DNA of 5,361 nucleotides from CAYLNM01 sp964385045 (GTDB taxonomy: Bacteria; Planctomycetota; Phycisphaerae; Phycisphaerales; SM1A02). Of this stretch, positions 1-4,815 are shown piece after piece. The first letter of the stretch is position 1. The number at the start of each line of letters is the position of its first letter. Under the pieces are notes generated by a model. That model was not told the origin of the DNA, did not search any database, and was given only the letters and a program-made list of their open reading frames with translations. The stretch spans positions 1 to 5,361 of the forward strand of contig CAYLNM010000222.1 in the NCBI GenBank assembly GCA_964385045.1, read 5' to 3'. The position numbers were made by a program, and so were the translations under genes.

Positions 1-1
1 C

Positions 2-682
2 CCCGCCCACCGCGTCGTCTCGATCGGGGCCCTGCCCGCCCACCCGCTGTGGAACGAGTCGCGGCCCGTCCGCACCGGGCACGCCACGTGCACGCTCGTG
101 CAGGCGGGCGACGTCACGATGATCGTGAACCCCGGCCTGCCGCCGACGGCGATGGTGGCCCGGCTGTCCGAGCGGGCCCCGGTGACGCCGGACCGCGTGA
201 CGCACGTGTTCGTGACGAGCTTCACCGCCGACCACTGCCGCGGGCTGCCCGCCTTCGAGGGCGCGACGTGGCTGGTGCACGAGCCGGAGCGCGACGCGGC
301 CGAGCGGGCGATGCGCGACCAGCTCGAGCGGGCCCGCGAGACCGGCGACCCCGACACGGAGCGGCTCGCGGCCCAGCACCTCGAGCTGCTCGAGCGGACG
401 ACCGTCGCCCCCGACCGCATCACGGACGGCGTCGACCTCTTTCCGCTGCCGGGCGTGACGCCCGGCTGCTGCGGGATCCTGCTGCCGCTGCCGGTGCGCA
501 CGGTGCTGCTGACCGGCGACGCGGTGCCGACGCGGGAGCACGTGGAGCAGGCCAAGGTGCTGCCCGGGTGCGCGGACGTCGAGCAGGCGATGGAGTCCTT
601 CCGCGAGGCGATCGAGATCGCGGACGAGCTGGTGCTCGGGCGGGACGAGGCGCTGGCGAATCCGGCCCGGCGCGGGTTCTGA
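2..682 (+). CDS. Metallo-beta-lactamase-fold protein with degenerate metal site (5' end outside window)
   Basis: The frame is open from the left edge to TGA 680-682, giving 226 visible residues. A GTG at 98 could be an internal start, but the codons before it read like the family's N-terminus (a GALPAHPLWNE segment, then TGHATCTLVQAGD), so the true start lies upstream of the window. The order of elements is that of an MBL fold: a beta strand ending in IVNPGLP, the position of the HxHxDH motif, a TPG turn and a GDA strand. The expected HxHxDH reads SFTADH (218-235), keeping only Asp and the last His; the GHTPG turn reads GVTPG (452-466); the final PGH position reads GRD (638-646). Only the Asp of GDA (518-520) and the DH pair remain. 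A two-zinc hydrolase therefore looks unlikely. I infer either altered metal use or a non-catalytic binding role. Substrate unknown. A tRNA gene follows on the same strand after a GC hairpin. Confidence 0.8.
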   Translation, partial: PAHRVVSIGALPAHPLWNESRPVRTGHATCTLVQAGDVTMIVNPGLPPTAMVARLSERAPVTPDRVTHVFVTSFTADHCRGLPAFEGATWLVHEPERDAAERAMRDQLERARETGDPDTERLAAQHLELLERTTVAPDRITDGVDLFPLPGVTPGCCGILLPLPVRTVLLTGDAVPTREHVEQAKVLPGCADVEQAMESFREAIEIADELVLGRDEALANPARRGF

Positions 683-705
683 GCGGGCGCGGCCAGGGGC
701 CTCGC

Positions 706-741
706 GGCCGCGGCGGCGCGGGCCCGACCGCCGCCGCGGCC
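706..741 (+). terminator. 13-bp GC hairpin after the MBL-fold gene
   Basis: Positions 706-718 pair perfectly with 729-741 around a 10-nt loop, 23 nt after the stop codon. The next bases are mixed (ACGACACG) and contain no T-tract, so this is not a textbook intrinsic terminator. Its place at the end of a gene and just before a tRNA makes termination or 3'-end protection the likely role. Confidence 0.5.
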
Positions 742-759
742 ACGACACGGGCCGCGGGG

Positions 760-765
760 TACCAT
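760..765 (+). promoter_or_regulatory. Weak -10-like element before the tRNA
   Basis: TACCAT matches the -10 consensus TATAAT at 4 of 6 positions and would start transcription within a few bases of the tRNA 5' end at 777. No -35 hexamer is visible at the proper spacing. It is the only non-GC patch in this gap, which is the main reason to list it. Confidence 0.25.
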
Positions 766-776
766 CCGCGGTCACC

Positions 777-850
777 GGGCTGGTAGCTCAGCGGTCCAGA
801 GCAGTCGACTCATAATCGATCAGACGCCGGTTCGAATCCGGCCCAGCCCA
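777..850 (+). tRNA. tRNA with CAT anticodon, probably Ile2 (lysidine type), otherwise elongator Met
   Basis: A full cloverleaf can be folded. The acceptor stem is 777-783 with 843-849 (7 perfect pairs), the D stem 786-789 with 799-802, the anticodon stem 804-808 with 816-820 (including one G-U pair), the variable loop 821-825, and the T stem 826-830 with 838-842 around TTCGAAT. The anticodon loop is CTCATAA with CAT at 811-813; the discriminator is A850. CCA is not encoded. Initiator tRNA is excluded: pair 1-72 is a normal G-C and the three G-C pairs next to the anticodon loop are absent. Features known as isoleucine identity elements in E. coli are present: C4-G69, U12-A23, C29-G41, A37, A38 and A73. 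The anticodon arm (CGACTCATAATCG) equals that of E. coli Ile2 as I remember it, although pair 5-68 is U-A, not C-G. In Ile2, C34 would be modified to lysidine by TilS to read AUA. Presence of a tRNA is near certain; Ile2 over Met is a moderate preference. Confidence 0.93.
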
Positions 851-888
851 TGACCGCGCGGCCCCCGGCGCCGCCGCTCGTCGCCTCG

Positions 889-894
889 AAGGAG
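889..894 (+). promoter_or_regulatory. Shine-Dalgarno AAGGAG that fixes the protease start at GTG 904
   Basis: AAGGAG lies 9 nt before GTG 904. This decides against the longer reading from ATG 850, whose first base would be the tRNA discriminator and which has only tRNA sequence upstream of it. Confidence 0.75.
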
Positions 895-903
895 CACCGG
901 ACC

Positions 904-1575
904 GTGGGTGGATGGTGGGTCGCCGATCTCGCGAACAGCGGCCAGCACGTGCAGCTGGTCAGCTGGATCTTCTGGGTGCTGTTCTCGATCACGCTGCACG
1001 AGCTCGGCCACGGCTGGGCCGCGCTGCGGCAGGGCGACCGCACGCCCGAGATGACCGGCCACATGACGTGGAACCCGTGGGTCCACATGGGCCCGGTGTC
1101 GCTGCTGATGTTCGCGATCATCGGAATCGCCTGGGGCCTGATGCCGGTCGACCCCTCGCGGTTCAAGGACGGGCGGATCGGGCGGGCCAAGGTCGCCGCG
1201 GCCGGCCCGGCGGTGAACTTCGGCCTCGCCCTCGTCTGCAGCGTGCTCCTCGGCGTCGTGCTCGCCGCCGGCGGCAGCGATCCATCCGACTTCCTCGAGA
1301 ATGTCGCGACGTTCCTCTTCGTGGGCGGCTTCCTGAACGTCGCCCTCGGGATCTTCAATCTCATCCCCGCCCCGCCGCTCGATGGCGCCGGCATCCTCGG
1401 CGGCCTCTCGTGGCGGGCGTGGCAGCTCTACCAGCACCCCAATGCCCAGATGGCGGGGTTCGTCGCCGTCCTCCTGCTGCTGATGCTCGGGGCGTTCGGC
1501 GTGATCTTCGGGATCTCGCAGCGGGTGGTGCTGACGATCGCGAGCATCTTCGGGGGCGTCGGCGGCGGACCGTGA
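904..1575 (+). CDS. M50-family (site-2 protease-like) membrane metalloprotease
   Basis: The 223-residue protein has the hallmarks of an intramembrane zinc protease. HELGH at residues 32-36 supplies two zinc His ligands and the catalytic Glu33. The second motif, NLIPAPPLDG, ends at residues 160-161, and Asp160 is the expected third ligand. Between them lies the GDRTPEMTGHMTWNPWVHMGP stretch typical of the compact bacterial M50 group. About five hydrophobic segments are visible near residues 18-34, 62-82, 95-121, 133-156 and 184-205, which fits the inner membrane. No PDZ or CBS domain is present, so this is the minimal form. Such proteases cut transmembrane segments, often of anti-sigma factors; no substrate is indicated here. 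Translation starts at GTG with AAGGAG 9 nt upstream, 53 nt after the tRNA. No promoter is visible in that gap, so co-transcription with the tRNA is possible. Two hairpins follow the stop. Confidence 0.88.
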   Translation: MGGWWVADLANSGQHVQLVSWIFWVLFSITLHELGHGWAALRQGDRTPEMTGHMTWNPWVHMGPVSLLMFAIIGIAWGLMPVDPSRFKDGRIGRAKVAAAGPAVNFGLALVCSVLLGVVLAAGGSDPSDFLENVATFLFVGGFLNVALGIFNLIPAPPLDGAGILGGLSWRAWQLYQHPNAQMAGFVAVLLLLMLGAFGVIFGISQRVVLTIASIFGGVGGGP

Positions 1576-1579
1576 CGAT

Positions 1580-1605
1580 CGGCCGCGGCCCCGGGCCCGC
1601 GGCCG
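1580..1605 (+). terminator. 9-bp GC hairpin 4 nt after the protease stop
   Basis: Positions 1580-1588 pair perfectly with 1597-1605 around an 8-nt loop. No T-tract follows; the next bases are C-rich. Its place right after the stop codon suggests a terminator or 3' stabiliser. Confidence 0.5.
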
Positions 1606-1626
1606 CGCCCCCGGACCCGCCCCCCG

Positions 1627-1649
1627 GCCTCGGCCGCCGGCCCCGAGGC
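1627..1649 (+). terminator. Second, 7-bp hairpin behind the protease gene
   Basis: Positions 1627-1633 pair with 1643-1649 around a 9-nt loop. It follows the first hairpin by 21 nt, so the pair may act as a tandem terminator. There is no T-tract. Confidence 0.35.
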
Positions 1650-1773
1650 ATCGGGCGAGCGGCGGATCGCGGCGATCCACCGGCGTCTCGGGCGCACCGC
1701 CGGCGGACGCGCGCCGACGCGAGGCGGACCGAGTCCCCGCGGCGACCGCGTGCGGGCCGCGATCACCGCCGCC

Positions 1774-1801
1774 TTGATCCCCCCGCGGCCCGTGCTATCC
1801 T
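1774..1801 (+). promoter_or_regulatory. Sigma-70-type promoter for rpsP-trmD(-rplS)
   Basis: A -35 hexamer TTGATC (1774-1779; 4 of 6 to TTGACA) is followed by a 16-nt spacer and TATCCT (1796-1801; 4 of 6 to TATAAT). TG at 1793-1794 gives an extended -10. Transcription would begin near 1808, leaving a leader of about 127 nt before rpsP. The short AT-containing patch stands out from its surroundings. Confidence 0.6.
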
Positions 1802-1843
1802 GCCCGGCTCGACTCAACGGCCGAGGACGGGTCGCACGGGCCC

Positions 1844-1860
1844 GGCGGCACCCCGCCGCC
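1844..1860 (+). promoter_or_regulatory. Hairpin in the rpsP leader (6 bp)
   Basis: GGCGGC (1844-1849) pairs with GCCGCC (1855-1860) around a 5-nt loop in the predicted untranslated leader. Function unknown; it could be simple GC-driven structure. Confidence 0.3.
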
Positions 1861-1878
1861 ACGCCTCCACGACCTCTC

Positions 1879-1905
1879 GGATCCGGACCACGTGGACCGG
1901 GATCC
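1879..1905 (+). promoter_or_regulatory. Imperfect 10-bp hairpin in the rpsP leader
   Basis: GGATCC (1879-1884) pairs with GGATCC (1900-1905). The helix continues as GG with CC past a bulged G1899, then an A-A mismatch, then CC with GG around the loop ACGT (1890-1893). It ends 17 nt before the GGAGG ribosome binding site, so a role in translational control of S16 is possible but unproven. Confidence 0.35.
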
Positions 1906-1934
1906 AGGCCGACGACTCCGACGGAGGCCCACGC

Positions 1935-2234
1935 ATGGTGGTGCTTCGACTGAAGCGGCTCGGCCGCACCCACCGTCCCTTCTACCGGCTCTGCGCGATG
2001 GACAAGCGGTCCCCCGTGGACGGCAAGGCCATCGAGGAGCTGGGCTGGTACGACCCGGTCGCCCCCGAGGGCCGGCCGCAGTACGCCCTCAAGACCGAGC
2101 GGATCGACTACTGGCTGAGCGTCGGCGCCCAGCCGAGCCGGACGGTGCGGGACCTCCTCCGCAAGAACGAGATCGACCCGACGCCGGGCAAGAAGCTCGA
2201 GGCGTCCGGGTCGGGCGAGTCCGCCGGCGACTGA
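1935..2234 (+). CDS. rpsP: 30S ribosomal protein S16
   Basis: The 99-residue product is a clear S16: the N-terminal block VVLRLKRLGRTHRPFYRL is followed by the conserved AMDKRSPVDGKAIEELGWYDP and, from residue 55, ERIDYWLSVGAQPSRTVRDLL. S16 binds 16S rRNA in the body of the small subunit and is needed for its assembly. Residues 1-85 cover the usual family core; the rest is a short Ser/Gly/Glu-rich tail. ATG 1935 has GGAGG 7 nt upstream, and the conserved N-terminus begins exactly there, so the start is firm. It is the first gene of a block with trmD and rplS, probably driven by the promoter at 1774-1801. Confidence 0.97.
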   Translation: MVVLRLKRLGRTHRPFYRLCAMDKRSPVDGKAIEELGWYDPVAPEGRPQYALKTERIDYWLSVGAQPSRTVRDLLRKNEIDPTPGKKLEASGSGESAGD

Positions 2235-2251
2235 CCGCCGGCGGGACCTGA

Positions 2252-2292
2252 CGCCGTCGCCTCCCCCGGATCGCCGGGCGGTCGCGACGGCG
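2252..2292 (+). other. Two-tier hairpin in the rpsP-trmD spacer
   Basis: Positions 2252-2260 pair perfectly with 2284-2292 (9 bp). Inside them CCCGG (2265-2269) pairs with CCGGG (2274-2278) around ATCG. It fills most of the 90-nt gap where rimM lies in many bacteria. Possible roles are attenuation, RNA processing or mRNA stability; none is shown. Confidence 0.4.
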
Positions 2293-2324
2293 GGCGGGCT
2301 CGCTCCTGCCCCGCGGAGGGCCGG

Positions 2325-3128
2325 ATGACGGGACGCGGCCTCCGGATCGACATCCTGACGCTCTTCCCGGCCATGGTGGAGACGGTCCTCGCGACCAGCA
2401 TCCCCGGCCGGGCGGCCGCGTCGGGCGTCGCCGAGTACCACGTCCACGACGTCCGCGAGCACGCCGACAATCCGCACCGGAAGGTGGACGACCGCCCGTT
2501 CGGCGGCGGCCCCGGGATGGTGATGAGCTGCCAGCCGCTCTGGGACTGCGTCCGGGCGGCCGAGGCCGCCGACGAGCGGCCGGCCCGGCGGATCCTCATG
2601 ACCCCCCAGGGCACCCCCTTCCGGCAGGACACGGCCGAGGCCCTGTCCCGCGAGCGTCGCCTGCTGATCGTCGCCGGCCACTACGAGGGCATCGACGAGC
2701 GGGTGATCGAGGCGCTGGCCCCCGAGGAGCTCTCCGTCGGGGACTACGTGCTCAGCGGCGGGGAGCTCCCGGCCCTCGTCCTGGTGGACGCGGTGGTCCG
2801 GCTGCTCCCGGGAGCCCTGGGCCACGAGGACTCGGCGGCGGAGGACTCCTTCGCCCGGCGGGTCCTGACCGACGAGCGGGGTCGTCCCGCGGCCGAGCAC
2901 CGGCTGCTGGAGGGCCCCCACTACACGCGGCCGCGGGTCTGGAATGACCGGGCCGTGCCGGAGGTGCTGCTCAGCGGCGACCACGAGCGCGTGGCCCGCT
3001 GGCGGCAGGAGCGGATGCTCGAGCGGACGCGGGCCCGGCGGCCCGACCTGCTGGAGGATCCGCCGGAGACGGGTGACGGCGGCGCCGCGAGAAGCGGCGG
3101 GCCGGGCCCGGGCGAGTCTCCCGCCTGA
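2325..3128 (+). CDS. trmD: tRNA (guanine37-N1)-methyltransferase
   Basis: TrmD uses S-adenosylmethionine to make m1G37 in tRNAs with G36G37, which prevents +1 frameshifting. The 267-residue protein has the full set of SPOUT-family motifs: RIDILTLFP at the N-terminus, DDRPFGGGPGMVM (residues 55-67), GHYEGIDERV (118-127) and the knot segment SVGDYVLSGGELPA (137-150). Catalytic Asp is Asp174 in AEDSF, equivalent to E. coli Asp169; PHYTRP (198-203) and VPEVLLSGDH (211-220) follow. Between EDSF and PHYTRP the protein is about 14 residues longer than E. coli and B. subtilis TrmD as I recall them. A Gly/Pro-rich tail covers residues 246-267. ATG 2325 has GGAGG 5 nt upstream. The gene follows rpsP without rimM. 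Confidence 0.97.
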   Translation: MTGRGLRIDILTLFPAMVETVLATSIPGRAAASGVAEYHVHDVREHADNPHRKVDDRPFGGGPGMVMSCQPLWDCVRAAEAADERPARRILMTPQGTPFRQDTAEALSRERRLLIVAGHYEGIDERVIEALAPEELSVGDYVLSGGELPALVLVDAVVRLLPGALGHEDSAAEDSFARRVLTDERGRPAAEHRLLEGPHYTRPRVWNDRAVPEVLLSGDHERVARWRQERMLERTRARRPDLLEDPPETGDGGAARSGGPGPGESPA

Positions 3129-3136
3129 GGCGGGAG
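3118..3136 (+). terminator. Perfect 8-bp hairpin with the trmD stop codon as its loop
   Basis: CTCCCGCC (3118-3125) pairs with GGCGGGAG (3129-3136), and the three loop bases are the TGA stop itself. No T-tract follows. It could pause ribosomes, stabilise the 3' end or weaken read-through into rplS. Confidence 0.4.
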
Positions 3137-3277
3137 CGGGCGACGGACCCCCGGCCGAGGCCGGCCGGACCCGCCGCCGACATCCGCGACCCCTGGGACC
3201 GCCGCTCCGGCACGGGCCCACGTCGCACGACCCGACGCGGTTCCGCTCACGTGCAGCGGCACTGCCAGGGCAGGGAC

Positions 3278-3313
3278 GGACCGGCCTCCCCCGCCGTCGG
3301 CGGACGCCGGTCC
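3278..3313 (+). other. Two-tier hairpin in the leader of rplS
   Basis: Positions 3278-3285 pair with 3306-3313 (8 bp, perfect). Nested inside, CCGCC (3291-3295) pairs with GGCGG (3299-3303). It lies about 60 nt upstream of the rplS start in a 244-nt gap where I see no clear promoter. An autoregulatory leader is conceivable; it matches no L19 leader motif I can name. Confidence 0.3.
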
Positions 3314-3372
3314 CGACGGGCCGCGAGGCCCGGGGATGAATGCGGGCCCGAGCGGCCCGAGGAAGACAGGCC

Positions 3373-3834
3373 ATGAACAAGGGCGAGATCCTCGAGTCGG
3401 TGGTCGCCGAGCAGCTCAAGCCGGAGGGCGAGCTGCCGCCGTTCTCCGTCGGCGACACCCTCAACGTGCACGTGCGGATCGTCGAGGGCGACAAGGAGCG
3501 CATCCAGGTGTACCAGGGCGTGCTCATCGCCGAGCGCGGCCGGGGCATCAACAAGATGATCACCGTCCGCCGCATCGTCGCGAACGAGGGCGTGGAGCGG
3601 ATCTTCCCGCTGCACTCGCCCCGCATCGCGAAGATCGAGGTCGTGCGGCGCGGCGACGCCCGTCGGTCGAAGCTCTACTACCTGCGCGACCGCGTCGGCA
3701 AGGCCCGCCGCCTGCGCGACCAGCGCCGCGGCCTGAAGCACGTGCACGCGGCGGAGCAGCAGGTCGCCGCCGCGGCCGCCGCCGCCAAGGCCGAGAAGGC
3801 CGCGAAGGCCGAGAACGCCGCCGCCGAGGCGTGA
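3373..3834 (+). CDS. rplS: 50S ribosomal protein L19
   Basis: L19 lies at the interface of the ribosomal subunits. The 153-residue product shows the family core: PPFSVGDTLNVHVRIVEGDKER near residues 22-43, IQVYQGVLIAERGRG, ITVRRIVANEGVERIFPLHSP and RSKLYYLRDRVGKARR (98-113). The usual length is about 115-120 residues; here an Ala/Lys/Glu-rich tail runs from about residue 125 to 153. ATG 3373 is chosen because AGGA lies 9 nt upstream and the family N-terminus begins there; an in-frame ATG at 3340 would add 11 Arg/Ala-rich residues with no good ribosome binding site. It is the last gene of the rpsP-trmD-rplS block, separated from trmD by 244 nt, so it may also have its own promoter. A very strong hairpin follows. 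Confidence 0.97.
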   Translation: MNKGEILESVVAEQLKPEGELPPFSVGDTLNVHVRIVEGDKERIQVYQGVLIAERGRGINKMITVRRIVANEGVERIFPLHSPRIAKIEVVRRGDARRSKLYYLRDRVGKARRLRDQRRGLKHVHAAEQQVAAAAAAAKAEKAAKAENAAAEA

Positions 3835-3876
3835 GCCGGTCCTCGGGCGGGCGCCGGGGGGCGACGAGCGTCATCC

Positions 3877-3897
3877 CCGGCACCGCTGCCGTGCCGG
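3877..3897 (+). terminator. 7-bp hairpin downstream of rplS
   Basis: CCGGCAC (3877-3883) pairs with GTGCCGG (3891-3897) around a 7-nt loop, 42 nt after the rplS stop. It stands just before a much stronger hairpin, so the two may act together. Confidence 0.4.
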
Positions 3898-3904
3898 ACG
3901 CGAT

Positions 3905-3946
3905 CGCGGCCGCGGCCGTCCCCCGGCGGGGATGGCCGCGGCCGCG
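3905..3946. terminator. 19-bp hairpin between convergent rplS and the STAS gene
   Basis: Positions 3905-3923 pair with 3928-3946 along 19 consecutive pairs (one G-T) around the tetraloop CGGC. It lies between two convergent genes and would fold in both transcripts, so a bidirectional terminator is the natural reading. Neither side has a T-tract. Confidence 0.7.
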
Positions 3947-4019
3947 TCGCGCGCCGGGCACATGAGCCGCGGTGCGAGCGCCTGCGTCGCGGCGAGTCGC
4001 GGCGCGGCGCCGCCTCGCG

Positions 4020-4583
4020 TCAGCCGGCCTGCCGCCGCTCGAGCTGCTGCAGGGCCGACATCACGTCGGGGCAGATCGCGAAGACGCGGTCGAGCCGGGT
4101 GAGCCGGAAGAGGTACTGCACCGAGTGATTGCCGTTGGCGAGCGCGATGCGTCCGCCGCGGGAGGCGAGCCGGTTGAGGGCCTCGACGAGGCAGCCGAGG
4201 CACGCGCTGTCCATGAACTGCACCGCGTGCAGGTCGAGAACGAAGTCGCAGGCCCCGGTCTCGGTGAGCTCGGCGAGCAGGTCGGCGAGCTGATGGGCGC
4301 CGGAGTCGTGCGAGAGCTCGGTGACGGTGACCGTCGCGACCGCGATCGCCCCCATCATCTGGACGTCGGCGATGCGGCTGCGGGAGCCGTCCTCGTCGGG
4401 ACCGATCGCGCCCGCGGTGTCCTCGGCGGGGTGCCGTCCGGGGTGGATCGCCCCGCCGGTCTGCTCCGGCGGCAGGTGCACCGGCTGCCCGCCCACCGCG
4501 GGGGGCATGACCCCCGGCGCCGGCGGCATCATCGGCGGCGACTCCTCCGTGCCCTGGCGTTCACGCGCGAACGGATTCCACAT
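4020..4583 (-). CDS. STAS-domain protein (anti-anti-sigma factor type)
   Basis: The protein has 187 residues. The C-terminal half (about 72-182) is a STAS domain of the SpoIIAA/RsbV type: a beta strand AIAVATVTVTEL, a helix, then the core FVLDLHAVQFMDSACLGCLVEAL with Ser126 at the site that anti-sigma kinases phosphorylate in this family, then GGRIALANG and LFRLTRLDRVFAI. Such proteins usually bind an anti-sigma kinase or form part of a larger signalling complex. Residues 1-70 are rich in Pro, Gly and Met and look disordered. ATG at 4583 has AGGAG 8 nt upstream, which decides against a longer frame reaching 4685. No anti-sigma kinase, phosphatase or sigma factor is seen in the window, so its partner is unknown. 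It follows the small gene at 5070-4816 on the same strand, separated by a strong hairpin. Confidence 0.85.
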   Translation of the reverse strand: MWNPFARERQGTEESPPMMPPAPGVMPPAVGGQPVHLPPEQTGGAIHPGRHPAEDTAGAIGPDEDGSRSRIADVQMMGAIAVATVTVTELSHDSGAHQLADLLAELTETGACDFVLDLHAVQFMDSACLGCLVEALNRLASRGGRIALANGNHSVQYLFRLTRLDRVFAICPDVMSALQQLERRQAG

Positions 4584-4596
4584 CACGCCTGCTCCT

Positions 4597-4611
4597 GGCC
4601 CCCTGGGGGCC
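4597..4611 (-). other. Short hairpin just upstream of the STAS ribosome binding site
   Basis: GGCCCC (4597-4602) pairs with GGGGCC (4606-4611) around a 3-nt loop. In the minus-strand transcript it ends right beside the AGGAG at 4596-4592. It could affect ribosome access, or be chance in GC-rich sequence. Confidence 0.25.
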
Positions 4612-4682
4612 GACTCGACCATCCGCCGGCGAGCCCGGCCCCGGCGGCACCCACGACGATCGGATCCGGGGCCCCCACCGAC

Positions 4683-4725
4683 CACCGCCCCCCGTCCGCG
4701 GCTCGGCCACGGGCGGGGGGCGGTG
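4683..4725 (-). terminator. 16-bp hairpin between the small gene and the STAS gene
   Basis: Positions 4683-4698 pair with 4710-4725 (one G-T pair), including a run of six C against six G. Past one mismatch, two more pairs close a 5-nt loop. On the minus strand it lies 91 nt after the stop of the small gene and about 100 nt before the STAS start. It probably ends the upstream transcript. No clear promoter for the STAS gene is seen in between. Confidence 0.55.
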
Positions 4726-4815
4726 CGGGTCCCGCGGGTCGGGCAAGGGAGCCCGGCGGGCGCCGTTCGGGCGGCGGTCCGAGCTCCGCGGGGAGCCCGT
4801 CCCCGCCGAACGGGG

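Larger units (their letters stand above)
1576..1773. other. Intergenic spacer between the protease and the rpsP promoter
   Basis: No gene is supported here. Reading frames that cross it on both strands are Arg/Pro/Ala-rich products of high GC and have no ribosome binding sites. The left third holds the two hairpins listed separately (1580-1605 and 1627-1649). Nothing recognisable is seen from about 1650 to 1773. Confidence 0.6.

Noticed and set aside
98..100. GTG 98 as the start of the MBL-fold gene
   Set aside because: The frame stays open to the window edge, and the upstream codons encode family-like sequence, so the gene begins outside.
850..903. ATG at 850 as the protease start
   Set aside because: Its first base is the tRNA discriminator, and the extra 18 residues are not family-like. 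GTG 904 has AAGGAG at ideal spacing.
820..1680. Long minus-strand frames over the tRNA and the protease
   Set aside because: They are antisense to a well-supported M50 protease and a tRNA, with low-complexity products and no ribosome binding site.
1428..3626. A 732-codon open frame on the minus strand across rpsP, trmD and rplS
   Set aside because: It runs antisense to three unmistakable genes, its product is Arg/Pro/Gly-rich without any domain, and stop codons are rare at this GC content. It is a shadow frame.
4561..4746. Minus-strand frame covering the STAS upstream region, and the longer N-terminus of the STAS frame to 4685
   Set aside because: No ribosome binding site supports either, while ATG 4583 has AGGAG 8 nt upstream; the region also contains hairpins.
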